From the NCBI RefSeq assembly GCF_945873775.1, contig NZ_CAMCEC010000003.1, positions 1 to 64,000 of the forward strand: a stretch of DNA of 64,000 nt. Direction: 5' to 3'. This document shows positions 19,272 to 27,331 of the stretch, piece by piece (position 1 is the stretch's first letter; each line of letters starts with the position of its first letter). The DNA comes from an uncultured Treponema sp. GTDB lineage: Bacteria > Spirochaetota > Spirochaetia > Treponematales > Treponemataceae. The notes below the pieces were generated by a model, which searched no databases, was not told the origin of the DNA, and saw only the letters and a list, made by a program, of their open reading frames with translations. The translations under genes were made by a program, and so were the position numbers.

Positions 19272-20132
19272 TTAATTCCTGAAAAATTCCACAAATGCTT
19301 TTGCGGTCGGGTTTAGATTCGCGGATTTTTTCCATGCAAGAACCGAGGTCATCGGGTTGGCTTTTTCAAACGGAACGAATGTAAGACCATTGTAGCAGTA
19401 GATTTTTTCAACGGTGATTGCGGCGGCATTCTGAAGTTTTACAAGGTGCGTTATGTTTCCCGGCAGGTTGTAAGTTCCGGCGACAGTGATTTTTTCTGCG
19501 CAGTCGGAAAGCCACGCGGAAACTTCGCTCCGCATTGTTGTCCGCCACGGAAGATAAAGCGGAATTGTGGTCAAATCCTGCGGCGTTACGGACTTTTTTG
19601 AGGCAAGCGGATTGTCGCTCCGCACAAGAATTCCCCAGTGCTCCACAGTTTTTATTCGCACAAAATCGTAATGAAGAATCTCGACCGGCTCGCTCATCAG
19701 CCCGAAGTCCAGAATCCCCTGGTCAAGGCGGAATTTTATGTCGTCTGCAATCGCGCTGTAGATTCTGAAAGTGACTTTCGGATTCTGCCTTTTGAATTCC
19801 GCAAGTTTTTCGGCAAGCTCCAACATTCCCATATTCTCGCCGCACCCGAACGCAAGCTCGCCCGAAATCTCGTCTCCGTCATCGGAAAATTCCCGGCGGA
19901 TTTTGTCTTCCAGCGAAAGCATTTCTTCCGCCCGCCGCTTTAAAAGAAGCCCCGCGTCCGTAAGCACAATGCAGTGGCTCGAACGCACAAAAAGCGTCTG
20001 CCCAAGCTCGTCCTCAAGCTGCGCAATCTGCCTTGAAAGCGCCGGCTGGCTCACGTTCAGCGACATTGCCGCCTTTGTGAAATTTTCCTCTTTCGCAACC
20101 GCCAAAAAATACCGCAAGATTCTAAGTTCCAT
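19272..20132 (-). CDS. LysR-family transcriptional regulator
   Basis: A 286-aa regulator with the classic start MELRILRYFLAVAKEENFTKAA, winged HTH MSLNVSQPALSRQIAQLEDE and LFVRSSHCIVLTDAG. A two-lobed periplasmic-binding-like effector domain follows from about residue 90. Length is normal. LysR proteins usually control a divergent neighbour, but here the upstream neighbour is a small unknown gene on the same strand and trpB2 is convergent, so its target cannot be assigned. Confidence 0.9.
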   Translation of the reverse strand: MELRILRYFLAVAKEENFTKAAMSLNVSQPALSRQIAQLEDELGQTLFVRSSHCIVLTDAGLLLKRRAEEMLSLEDKIRREFSDDGDEISGELAFGCGENMGMLELAEKLAEFKRQNPKVTFRIYSAIADDIKFRLDQGILDFGLMSEPVEILHYDFVRIKTVEHWGILVRSDNPLASKKSVTPQDLTTIPLYLPWRTTMRSEVSAWLSDCAEKITVAGTYNLPGNITHLVKLQNAAAITVEKIYCYNGLTFVPFEKANPMTSVLAWKKSANLNPTAKAFVEFFRN

Positions 20133-20179
20133 TTTTATCCTATAAACTTATATAAATATTCCATTAGCAAATTTTGCCT

Positions 20180-20398
20180 TTAATTCACCTTTGAAAACAC
20201 AATTTTCTTGTCTTTCAGTTTTACTTTCTCAACTTTGTAGCCGTAATCCAGAAGCTCTTTTTTGCAGTTTAAAAACGAATGGTCAAGTTCAATTCCCGCC
20301 ACGTCTTTTATCTGGCTGAAAGACAGTTCCAGTTTTTCTTTATTCGTTTGTTTGAAAATCAAATCAATATAAATCCACAAGTCATTATATTTGCTCAT
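20180..20398 (-). CDS. Small conserved hypothetical protein
   Basis: A 72-aa protein beginning MSKYNDLWIYIDLIF, with LELSFSQIKDVAGIELDHSFL and KKELLDYGYKVEKVKLKDK. This pattern (short helix, F.QI..IAG, DHSFL, YGY.V) occurs in many small proteins of gut bacteria. I regard it as a real family but know no function. The repeat-rich gap to 20634 holds no other gene. Confidence 0.55.
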   Translation of the reverse strand: MSKYNDLWIYIDLIFKQTNKEKLELSFSQIKDVAGIELDHSFLNCKKELLDYGYKVEKVKLKDKKIVFSKVN

Positions 20399-20459
20399 CG
20401 TTTTTTTCCGCGAATCTCGCTGCTAAGTTGAATTCAAAGTTTATATTTTACTGCCATTA

Positions 20460-20602
20460 TCGAGAATATCTCTTGTCATTATATGGCACAGCCACTTTGT
20501 CATTTTCGTGCTTACAACTTTGTCATTGTCGGGTTAAACCCGACAATCTCATGCAGTTATGAAACAGATTGCCCGGTCAAGCCAGGCAATGACAGTTTAG
20601 TT
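20460..20602. repeat. Dispersed REP-like palindromic repeats
   Basis: Four or five units, including TTGTCGGGTTAAACCCGACAA and TTGCCCGGTCAAGCCAGGCAA, between the hypothetical gene and the acetyltransferase. Confidence 0.8.
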
Positions 20603-20634
20603 GCAATTTTTATCAAAATTCGAAATTGAACTCG

Positions 20635-21270
20635 TTAGTTTTTAATCTTCCTGATTTTCTCCAGGTCGCCGCTGCACAGGGCTTCCATATTGCGGAAAAT
20701 TTTCTCCGCATCCCAGTCCCACCATTTCAGTTTCAGAAGATATTCCGTCAGCTCGTCGTCGAACCTTTTGCGGATGACTTTGCACGGATTTCCGCCTGCA
20801 ACGCAATACGCGGGAACGTCCTTCGCCACCACCGAATTCGCCGCGATAATCGCCCCGTCGCCGATATGCACGCCCGGCATCACCGTCACGTTCTGCCCGA
20901 TCCACACATCGTTTCCCACGACCGTATCGCCCTTGAACGGCAAGTCCTTCAGCTTTGGCGAAAACTTTTCCCAGCCGCCACCCATGATGTTAAACGGATA
21001 AGTCGTCACGCTGTACATCCTGTGGTTCGCTCCGTTCATCACAAACTCGATTCCCCGCGCAATCGCACAGAATTTTCCGATAATCAGCCTGTCGCCCAGA
21101 AAATCGTAGTGGTGCGTCACGTGCTCCTCGAAATTTTCCGCGCCGTCCGGGTCGTCGTAGTAAGTGTAATCGCCCACCAGGATGTTCTCACGCTTTACGA
21201 CATTCTTGATAAACACAAGTTGGCGAATGTTCTCGTTCGGATAAATTTTATTCGGGTCTGGTCCGGTCAT
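20635..21270 (-). CDS. CatB/Vat-like hexapeptide-repeat O-acetyltransferase
   Basis: Predicted trimeric left-handed beta-helix acetyltransferase of 211 aa. Hexapeptide repeats run through LIIGKFCAIARGIEFV, GNDVWIGQNVTVMPGVHIG and GAIIAANSVVAKDVP. The likely catalytic His lies in VMNGANHRMYSVTTYPF, as in streptogramin (Vat) and xenobiotic (CatB) acetyltransferases. Such enzymes acetylate antibiotic hydroxyls, but many chromosomal homologues have unknown substrates, so resistance is not shown. It lies in the accessory block next to a toxin-antitoxin pair. Confidence 0.87.
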   Translation of the reverse strand: MTGPDPNKIYPNENIRQLVFIKNVVKRENILVGDYTYYDDPDGAENFEEHVTHHYDFLGDRLIIGKFCAIARGIEFVMNGANHRMYSVTTYPFNIMGGGWEKFSPKLKDLPFKGDTVVGNDVWIGQNVTVMPGVHIGDGAIIAANSVVAKDVPAYCVAGGNPCKVIRKRFDDELTEYLLKLKWWDWDAEKIFRNMEALCSGDLEKIRKIKN

Positions 21271-21309
21271 TTTGATTTCCTCCGCCGAAACTTTGTCCGG
21301 AATTTTTTA

Positions 21310-21582
21310 TTATTTGTGATAATGAGTTCCACACTGCGCGATTTCAATGTATTTTTCGCCGTCTTTTTCGATTATCCGGTAGACAATACGGTTAAAAATA
21401 TCAATTCTGCGGCTCCAGAATCCGGACAAATCTCCAGCAAGAGCTTCGGGCTTTCCGATTCCGTCGTAAGGATTGCGCTCAATGTCCTTCAGAAGCGCAT
21501 TCGCCTTTTTCAACAGTTTTTTGTCTTCATTTTGCAGTTTAAGGTAGTCTTCCCATGCGAGGTCGTACCAAAGTTTTTTCAT
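21310..21582 (-). CDS. YoeB/Txe-family mRNA interferase toxin
   Basis: A 90-aa toxin with the family hallmarks WEDYLKLQNEDKKLLKKANALLKDIERNP, GKPEALAGDLSGFWSRRID, RIVYRI and the C-terminal CGTHYHK. These residues form the ribosome-dependent RNase site that cuts mRNA during translation. The start codon overlaps the antitoxin stop by one base (TGATG), so the pair is translationally coupled. It is bound and silenced by the upstream antitoxin. All key residues (the Glu, Arg and C-terminal His) appear present, so it is probably active. Confidence 0.92.
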   Translation of the reverse strand: MKKLWYDLAWEDYLKLQNEDKKLLKKANALLKDIERNPYDGIGKPEALAGDLSGFWSRRIDIFNRIVYRIIEKDGEKYIEIAQCGTHYHK

Positions 21583-21839
21583 CAGTCAACCTCAATAAGT
21601 TCGTGTTCAGAAACATTAACTCCATTTTTGATGTCGGTAACTGCCTTTTTCAGAAAAGCCTGATTCTCTTCGCTCCAAAATGGGTCAGGTTCGGAAATTT
21701 TGAACGGAATTTCGTGCGTGCTCACAACTTTTTTCGCAAAAAGATTCACAGCGGCGGAAACTGTAAGCCCGACCGAATCACAGAACTTTTCAAATGCGTT
21801 TTTTGTCTTGTCATCCATTCTTATGCTAAGTGTTGCCAT
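21582..21839 (-). CDS. RelB/DinJ-family antitoxin
   Basis: An 85-aa antitoxin. The N-terminal ribbon-helix-helix reads MATLSIRMDDKTKNAFEKFCDSVGLTVSAAVNLFAKKV, and the acidic C-terminal tail is expected to wrap the YoeB toxin. The ATG at 21839 follows AGAGG; the longer open frame upstream lacks family sequence. A TTGTA...TACAA dyad (about 21851-21873) just upstream probably overlaps the promoter and is a likely autorepression site. Confidence 0.9.
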   Translation of the reverse strand: MATLSIRMDDKTKNAFEKFCDSVGLTVSAAVNLFAKKVVSTHEIPFKISEPDPFWSEENQAFLKKAVTDIKNGVNVSEHELIEVD

Positions 21840-21919
21840 ACAAACCTCTATAATTGTAATATATATCGTATACAATGTAATACACGCAAAACTCGATGTC
21901 AAGAAAATAAGCACATTTT

Positions 21920-22489
21920 CTACTTTCCTTCAAACTGCTCCATTCCTTTTATCATCACATCAAGCGAAAGTTCAAAACTTTCTTCAATTGAAATCGGGTT
22001 TCCGAACGAATTGTGAATCACCAGAAGCGAAAATCCTTCCAAAAATGCGCGGTAAGTACGCAAAAGATGGTTCGCGGCTTTACGGCTGATTTTAAGTTTG
22101 TCGGTCTGGGCAAAAAAGAAATCGTAAAGTTTTTCGGTCGACTGAACAAGCTCCGGGCTTTCGTATTTGTTGTACCAGAGCATCGCCTCAAAAACACCGG
22201 GATTTTCAATCGCATATTTATAGAAGAGATTTGCATATTGGCGCAAAGCCTCGTGCGCGTCGTCAGTTTTGATTTGCTCGGAAAGCGGCTCGATTCCATG
22301 CGTCCAGCCGTAAATCATCAGCGACTTCTGAATATCCTCCTGGCTTTCAATGTGGTTGTAAAGCGACGGTTTTTTAATTCCAAAATGCTCGGCAATCGTC
22401 GTGATTGTAACGTAACTCAAGCCATGCTCGTTCGCAAGCTGAGCCGCCGCCTCAATAACTTTTTCCCTTGTAAGACCCGCACGCGGCAT
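21920..22489 (-). CDS. TetR-family regulator with WHG-like C-terminal domain
   Basis: A 189-aa repressor: LTREKVIEAAAQLANEHG, VTITTIAEHFGIKKPSLYNHI as the HTH, then a helical ligand domain containing ALRQYANLFYKYAIENPGVFEAML, typical of TetR proteins with the WHG domain. A perfect 23-bp operator-like dyad sits 15 bp before its start, so it probably represses itself. No obvious divergent target gene is present; the region beyond holds only repeats and the 41-bp array. Confidence 0.88.
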   Translation of the reverse strand: MPRAGLTREKVIEAAAQLANEHGLSYVTITTIAEHFGIKKPSLYNHIESQEDIQKSLMIYGWTHGIEPLSEQIKTDDAHEALRQYANLFYKYAIENPGVFEAMLWYNKYESPELVQSTEKLYDFFFAQTDKLKISRKAANHLLRTYRAFLEGFSLLVIHNSFGNPISIEESFELSLDVMIKGMEQFEGK

Positions 22490-22504
22490 AATTTCCTCCA
22501 GTTG

Positions 22505-22527
22505 AACAACTAATCTGATTAGTTGTT
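22505..22527. promoter_or_regulatory. TetR operator-like palindrome
   Basis: AACAACTAAT-CTG-ATTAGTTGTT is a perfect 10-bp-arm dyad directly upstream of the TetR start and its ribosome site, as expected for autoregulation. Confidence 0.75.
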
Positions 22528-22582
22528 TTATAACGGCAGAGGATTATTTTGTCAAGAGAAAGGAGATTGCGAAAGGTTATCC

Positions 22583-22617
22583 AACTGTTATTCCCGTGCT
22601 TGATGCGGGAATCTTTT
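22583..22617. repeat. Single REP-like repeat
   Basis: TTATTCCCGTGCTTGATGCGGGAATC, a clean single copy of the dispersed hairpin, directly before the 41-bp array. Confidence 0.6.
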
Positions 22618-22900
22618 TTACTGACCGCATACAATTTCTGCTTGCGTTAAAATAACGTTTTCTGACTTGACGTAATTTCTTGAAACGTTATGGTAACGTT
22701 CCTTGAACTGGCGTAATTTCTTCAAATGTTATTTTAATTTTCTTTGACTGCGCATGATTTCAGACAGCGTTATTTTAACGTTTGTTGACTGCAAGTGATT
22801 TTGACAAACGTTACTGTAACGTTCGCTGTCCGCGTGCAATTTTTAAAAACGTTATAGCAACATTCATCATCTGCGCATAATTTTCTAAAACGTTTTATTC
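22618..22900. repeat. Array of 41-bp tandem repeats with AACGTTA-N3-TAACGTT dyads
   Basis: Units begin exactly every 41 bp at 22644, 22685, 22726, 22767, 22808, 22849 and 22890 (last partial); the tail of a further unit lies at 22618-22643. Each starts with RCGTTA-N3-TAACGTT or a near match, then a less conserved part resembling TTGACTG-GCGTAATTT. The period is kept to the base although sequences have drifted, which suggests selection on spacing (41 bp is close to four helical turns). The array runs into the last codons of the downstream minus-strand gene. Confidence 0.88.
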
Positions 22901-23887
22901 TATTTCAGCGGAAAAATTATCTAGTGTGCTTTCTGTCCATTTGCGGCTTAGTTCTGGATATGTTTCTTCAAGCGAAAGAAAATATGTGAGCGCAGACGGA
23001 AAATTTCCGGTGTAGTAATAAGATTCGCCAAGATAAAAATTCGCTCTGTCTGTAACTTGCTTGTTTCTGTTTTGCGCAAGGAATTTTTTCAGCGCGACAA
23101 TTGAATCTGAATATTTTTTCTTTATAAATGAAGTGCGCAAGATTTCAAATAAAAGATATTCGTCTCCGCCTGCAGGACTTATCAAGTCTTCATCAAAAAT
23201 ATAAACCGGCAGAACTTTTGCTTGCTCTTTTTTTGATTTTAAAAGCGGCTGAATTTTTCGGCGTGAGCTTTCGCTGATTTGAGTTTCCGCTGGCTTTGAA
23301 TTTTCACCAAGAACGTCTACAAGCGGCAACGGCATTTCGCGCATTTTGTCTTCGTATTCTTTTTTTTCCTGAGGAGTTTTTTTGATTGAAGGCTGTCCTA
23401 GATAAATTGCTGCGGAAGCTTTGATTCCTTCAGTTGTGGCGTTTACTCCCGGAAGCACAAGCCGGACTGGAGTTTCAGTTCTAAGCGATTTTTTTCCGTC
23501 GAGCTGCTCGTCATAATAAATTTCGCTGTTGCTTTGAGCTTTGCCGTTTTCCGAAATCATTGTGATTACGGCATAAAAATATTCGCTTGTGTCTCTTGGC
23601 GAGTCTGTGTATGAATCTGTAATTTTTTCTACAGTTGCCAAAGGCTGGCTGAATTCAATTTGACCGTAGCTTGTAAAAGGCTTTTTGCTTCTGTAGATTA
23701 TAAATGAAGAAATTGAATCTGAATCGTTTTTTGGAAGAATCCAGCTTATTGAAATTTTTCCGTTTTCAGCCTGAATTGCGTTGATTCCTGTAACAACCGG
23801 TCGTTTGCTTTGCGCAAATAAAATTGAGGATGAAAAAATTAAAAGTGCCGATGAAAAAAATTTTCTAAATGAATTTGAAATTTCCAT
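22895..23887 (-). CDS. Exported protein with Fn3-like and TPR-like parts
   Basis: A 330-aa protein starting at 23887 (MEISNSFRKFFSSALLIFSSSILFAQ), with a cleavable signal peptide. Residues 30-130 look like a fibronectin type III fold (ISISWILPKNDSDSISSFIIYRSKKPF, YFYAVITMIS). The middle is charged and low in complexity, and the C-terminus resembles a tetratricopeptide pair (RANFYLGESYYYTGNFPSALTYFLSLEETYPEL). It is probably periplasmic or surface-bound and may mediate protein contacts; function unknown. The 41-bp array ends at its stop codon and an inverted-repeat element lies 48 bp before its start. Confidence 0.75.
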   Translation of the reverse strand: MEISNSFRKFFSSALLIFSSSILFAQSKRPVVTGINAIQAENGKISISWILPKNDSDSISSFIIYRSKKPFTSYGQIEFSQPLATVEKITDSYTDSPRDTSEYFYAVITMISENGKAQSNSEIYYDEQLDGKKSLRTETPVRLVLPGVNATTEGIKASAAIYLGQPSIKKTPQEKKEYEDKMREMPLPLVDVLGENSKPAETQISESSRRKIQPLLKSKKEQAKVLPVYIFDEDLISPAGGDEYLLFEILRTSFIKKKYSDSIVALKKFLAQNRNKQVTDRANFYLGESYYYTGNFPSALTYFLSLEETYPELSRKWTESTLDNFSAEIE

Positions 23888-23935
23888 GTTTGTATTTTGG
23901 ACTAAATTCCGCTGATTTTCAAGTGTATCTTGCAT

Positions 23936-24152
23936 TCAGGGCAAAAGCATTATAAATAATTTAAGTAAAGTTTGCGCGAAGGAACGGTTCGTGGGGCAAA
24001 AACACTCTGATTGTTGCGACCGCGTGAGCGGGCAATTCTATAGTTACTTTGCAACAATCAGCGTGTAGCGCATTATTGCGCGATTTTGAACCAGAAAACC
24101 GTGTCTGGGAGCCAGTTTTATGCTGAATACATTTATAATGCGTTTGCCCTGA
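23936..24152. mobile_element. MITE-like element with 22-bp terminal inverted repeats
   Basis: The ends are 22-bp inverted repeats with one mismatch (outer part TCAGGGCAAA / TTTGCCCTGA), bounded by the direct repeats TCTTGCAT and TCTTGTAT (23928-23935 and 24153-24160), which look like an 8-bp target duplication with one change. The interior is non-coding and very structured: a 15-bp stem (24002-24017 with 24051-24066) capping CCGC-GTGA-GCGG, a GCGCA-TTAT-TGCGC hairpin and CCAGA/TCTGG. A structured RNA is the alternative. It does not match tmRNA, RNase P, SRP or 6S patterns known to me. Confidence 0.6.
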
Positions 24153-24170
24153 TCTTGTATTTGGTGCGGT

Positions 24171-24199
24171 TTGACAATGTCTAGCGTTTGATTTATTCT
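24171..24199 (+). promoter_or_regulatory. Promoter of the Cas2-like gene
   Basis: TTGACA (24171-24176), 17 bp, TATTCT (24194-24199). The expected start near 24206 is only about three bases before the ATG at 24209, implying a nearly leaderless mRNA. Confidence 0.6.
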
Positions 24200-24208
24200 A
24201 TTATATGT

Positions 24209-24499
24209 ATGTTTATTTCTGTAATTATAGAGCCGGGCGGACTTGATAGCGGCAAGATGATGGTGGATATTCTTTCCAGATATGGATTTCAGAAAATTCA
24301 GCGTTCTTGCTGGGAAAGTTTAAAGCTGAATGAAACAGAGCTTTCCGCCTTGAAAAAAGATTTGGACAGGGTTACTGATTACTATGATAAAATCAGAATT
24401 TATCAGTTTCCTTTGAACGGACTTTTTGTTATTACAGAAATGAAACAGAAAAAATGGCGCAAATGCTGTTTTAACGGAACTGCGCACCCTAAGAATTAA
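24209..24499 (+). CDS. Orphan Cas2-like small protein
   Basis: A 96-aa protein reading MFISVIIEPGGLDSGKMM, ILSRYGFQKIQRSCWE, ELSALKKDLDRVTDYYDKIRIYQFP. This matches the ferredoxin-like Cas2 layout: beta-1, RYGF.KIQ.S.WE, a basic helix, then RIY.FP. The Asp that follows beta-1 in active Cas2 is replaced by EP. It lies 15-19 kb from the CRISPR locus, beside prfB, without cas1, so a role in spacer acquisition is unlikely. A Cas2/VapD-type RNA-binding or toxin-like role is possible. The start is ATG 24209 rather than an upstream TTG. Confidence 0.65.
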   Translation: MFISVIIEPGGLDSGKMMVDILSRYGFQKIQRSCWESLKLNETELSALKKDLDRVTDYYDKIRIYQFPLNGLFVITEMKQKKWRKCCFNGTAHPKN

Positions 24500-24515
24500 A
24501 AATTTGAGGACAATT

Positions 24516-25650
24516 ATGATTGAAGATTTTCAGGAGCCTATTGCACAGCTGAAGGCAGATGTTTCGGCTGTTTGGGGGCGTCTTTGACGTTGATGACATC
24601 AATAAAAAAATAGCAGAAAAAGAAGCTCTTACAACTGCTCCCGGATTTTGGGACGACAATGCCAAGGCTACAAAAATAATGAATGACATTAAGCTTTTAA
24701 AGGGAAGAATTGAGCCGTGGCAGGATTTGGTTCAGCGGGTTGATGACCTTGAAGCTTTGTATGAACTTGGACTTGAAGAAAATGACAAGAGCATTGAGTC
24801 AGAATTAAAAGAGCAGTACGAAAAAGCAAAAGCCGATTATGAGCATCAAAGCATTTTAAATCTTCTTAGCGATGAAGTTGACAAGAACGACTGCTTTCTT
24901 TCTGTTCATGCTGGCGCTGGCGGAACTGAAGCTTGCGACTGGACATTTATGCTTAGCCGTATGTACCAAAGATGGGCGGAACGTCATGGATATAAAGTTG
25001 AAGTTCTTTCGCAGGAAGAAGCCGAAGGCGGACTCAAGTCAATCAACATGAAAATTTCAGGTCCTTATGTTTATGGATATACAAAGGGCGAGGCTGGAGT
25101 TCACCGCTTGGTTCGCATAAGTCCGTTCGATGCAAATGCAAGGCGGCACACTTCGTTTGCTTCTGTTTATGTTTTTCCAGTTCTTGACGACAGCATCGAA
25201 GTTAATATCGACCCAAAAGATTTGCGTGTAGACACTTACCGTTCCGGCGGAAAAGGCGGCCAGCACGTAAACAAAACTGAATCCGCAGTCCGCTTTACTC
25301 ATATTCCAACTGGAATTGTAGTTGCTTGCGATAGTGAGCGCAGCCAGCTTATGAACCGTGCATCCGCAATGAGCATTTTAAAGTCAAGGCTTTATGAATA
25401 TTACAAGGAAGAGCGCGAAAAGGAAAATTCAAAATTCGCAGGTGAAAAAAAGGACATTTCTTTTGGAAGCCAGATTCGTTCTTATGTTTTCCAGCCTTAC
25501 ACAATGGTAAAGGATCACCGAACAAAATATTCAGTTGGAAATATTCAAGGCGTAATGGATGGCGACATCGACGGATTCTTGGATGAATTCCTTTCAGCAA
25601 AATGGAAAGATCTTCCTTCTTCATCAGATGACGATGGAGATGATTTGTAG
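24516..25650 (+). CDS. prfB: Peptide chain release factor 2 with programmed +1 frameshift
   Basis: Releases nascent chains at UGA and UAA. Translation starts at ATG 24516 and reads 23 codons to CTT-TGA-C (24582-24588). The in-frame TGA follows the slippery CTT, and a Shine-Dalgarno-like GGGGG lies just before it, the known RF2 autoregulatory frameshift. After +1 slippage at 24585 the frame continues to 25650, giving about 377 aa. The catalytic GGQ is in YRSGGKGGQHVNKTESA. When RF2 is scarce, slippage rises and more RF2 is made. The next gene begins two bases after its stop. Confidence 0.95.
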
Positions 25651-25652
25651 AG

Positions 25653-27311
25653 ATGAATTTTCTCTTTCAGAAATATAAAAGATTTTTTTTTATTTTTTCT
25701 CTTTTACTATTTCTGACGGAGAATATTTTTTGCGAGCCTTGGATTCTTGCTGCCAAAAAATTTGATTTTGACAGCGGGAAAACTTTGAATTCCGCAGAGC
25801 AGGATTTGTCTTCCATAATGCCGCAGCTTATAATGGAAAAAATTTCTGAAGGACTTTCGCGCAATACAACGCCTCAGGAAATGCTGGACAGGTCTTTGAA
25901 CAATTTGCTTGTTGAACGCCAGTCTTTGTTTCTTCAGCTTTCAAAAGAAATAAAAACGCGTGATGCAATTTTTCTTTTGTCTGGAAGCAAGAAAAGAATT
26001 CAAAAAAAAATTTCAGCCCAAGAAAAAAAAATTGACGAAATAAAAAATCAGATTGACGAGAACTTAAAAAAAACTCATCTGCTTTATGAAGAATTTAAAA
26101 ATGAAAATTCTTCTCAAGAGGAAAAAACAGAAACAAGTTTTAGTCCGCTTCCGTTCAATCCATTTAAAAATCTTTTTGTGAAAAAAAATTCTCCAGTTCT
26201 TCCAGAGCCTCAAAATGAAAATGTTTCTTTCTACAAAGAAAATTCTTACGAACTTTTTTCTCCTTCACAGGAAGCTCTTGATTCTGGAATTGAAAGCCGC
26301 AAGTTTGAAAATGAAGTCGTCGCTGCAAAAATAAACGGCCTTATAACTGGGAACATTATTGTTTATGGCGAGTATTTTTCAATTTCCTGCGCGCTTTATA
26401 ATTTTCCAGGGAAAAAGATTCTTGGGCAGGTTACAGAAATTGGTTCGTTAAAGGACTATATTTCAGTTGCAGAAAATGCCGCAAATTATTTTGTTCCGAT
26501 TATTGTAAATAGTTTTCCTGTTGAAATTAAGTTCGAAATTCAGCCGCCTGAAGTTTTTAAAAATGCAATTGTTTCTGTTGATGGAAATGTTTACAAAAAT
26601 GCGCCGGAAAAAATTTCTGTTCCTTCTGGAAATCATTCTATAACAATTGAGTCGCCAGGCTATATTCCGTGTTCGATAAACTATGATTTTGAAGGCTCTA
26701 AAATTTTTAAGCTTCAGGGAAATATGAAACTTAAGTCAGAAGTTTCCGGCTCTATTGAATTGAAAAGAAATCTGGAAAATGGATTTCTATATTCTGGAAG
26801 CAATTTGCTTTCTGAAATTTCAGATGAAAATTTTTCTGCGGAAATTTCTTTTGATGGAACTCCTGTCATTGGGCAATTTAAATCTGCGCAAGATGAAAAT
26901 GCTTTGTTCTTTTTTTATGTGCCTGAAATCCTGCAACAAAATCAGGCTCGACTTTCTGTAAAAGGAAAAACTGTAAATCATTCTGAATATATTGACAAGC
27001 GGAGAATTGCCGCCTACAGAGCTTATACAGCTTTGGTTCTTTCTGTTCCGTTTACTTTGTATGCGGTTGGAAAAAATAATTCAGTTACAAATGCTTATAA
27101 TCGTGGTTCTTTAAAAGACTATGATGAAGTTTTAAAATGGAGACGCTATGGAACTATTTCTAGCGGAATAACTTTTGCGTGCCTTGGATTTTTTGGCTTT
27201 GAACTTGCGCGTTATCTTATCGCTGCAAATTCATTGCTTCCTTCAAATGCAAAAGAAATTCATTCATCTGAAATTTCAAATTCAGCTTGGACTGAAATTC
27301 AAGAAGAGTAA
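25653..27311 (+). CDS. Exported PEGA-domain membrane protein
   Basis: A 552-aa protein with an N-terminal signal (RFFFIFSLLLFLTENIFC). It has a coiled-coil stretch (about 120-150) and a PEGA-like surface domain near residues 290-345 (VSVDGNVYKNAPEKISVPSGNHSITIESPGY). Two C-terminal hydrophobic segments follow (YTALVLSVPFTLYAVG, ISSGITFACLGFFGFELA). Treponemes carry several PEGA proteins thought to act at the cell envelope; the specific role is unknown. The gene is AT-rich and starts inside the prfB operon, with ftsY 20 bp downstream. Confidence 0.75.
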   Translation: MNFLFQKYKRFFFIFSLLLFLTENIFCEPWILAAKKFDFDSGKTLNSAEQDLSSIMPQLIMEKISEGLSRNTTPQEMLDRSLNNLLVERQSLFLQLSKEIKTRDAIFLLSGSKKRIQKKISAQEKKIDEIKNQIDENLKKTHLLYEEFKNENSSQEEKTETSFSPLPFNPFKNLFVKKNSPVLPEPQNENVSFYKENSYELFSPSQEALDSGIESRKFENEVVAAKINGLITGNIIVYGEYFSISCALYNFPGKKILGQVTEIGSLKDYISVAENAANYFVPIIVNSFPVEIKFEIQPPEVFKNAIVSVDGNVYKNAPEKISVPSGNHSITIESPGYIPCSINYDFEGSKIFKLQGNMKLKSEVSGSIELKRNLENGFLYSGSNLLSEISDENFSAEISFDGTPVIGQFKSAQDENALFFFYVPEILQQNQARLSVKGKTVNHSEYIDKRRIAAYRAYTALVLSVPFTLYAVGKNNSVTNAYNRGSLKDYDEVLKWRRYGTISSGITFACLGFFGFELARYLIAANSLLPSNAKEIHSSEISNSAWTEIQEE

Positions 27312-27331
27312 ATTTTTTAGGAGTTAAAAAT

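Noticed and set aside
20626-21663. 345-codon open frame on + across the acetyltransferase and YoeB genes
   Set aside because: It is antisense to two clear families and spans their boundary; the protein has no recognisable motifs.
22644-22900. Integron attC-like sites in the 41-bp array (GTTA/TAAC ends)
   Set aside because: Units are adjacent with no cassettes between them, lack the attC core spacing, and no integron integrase is nearby.
22644-22900. Second CRISPR array
   Set aside because: The whole 41-bp unit is repetitive, including the part that would be spacer, and the repeats are too divergent.
23980-24100. tRNA gene suggested by GGTTCG
   Set aside because: No cloverleaf or acceptor stem can be built around it.
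23936-24152. tmRNA, 6S RNA, SRP RNA or RNase P RNA
   Set aside because: None of the conserved core sequences known to me is present; the flanking direct repeats fit an insertion better.
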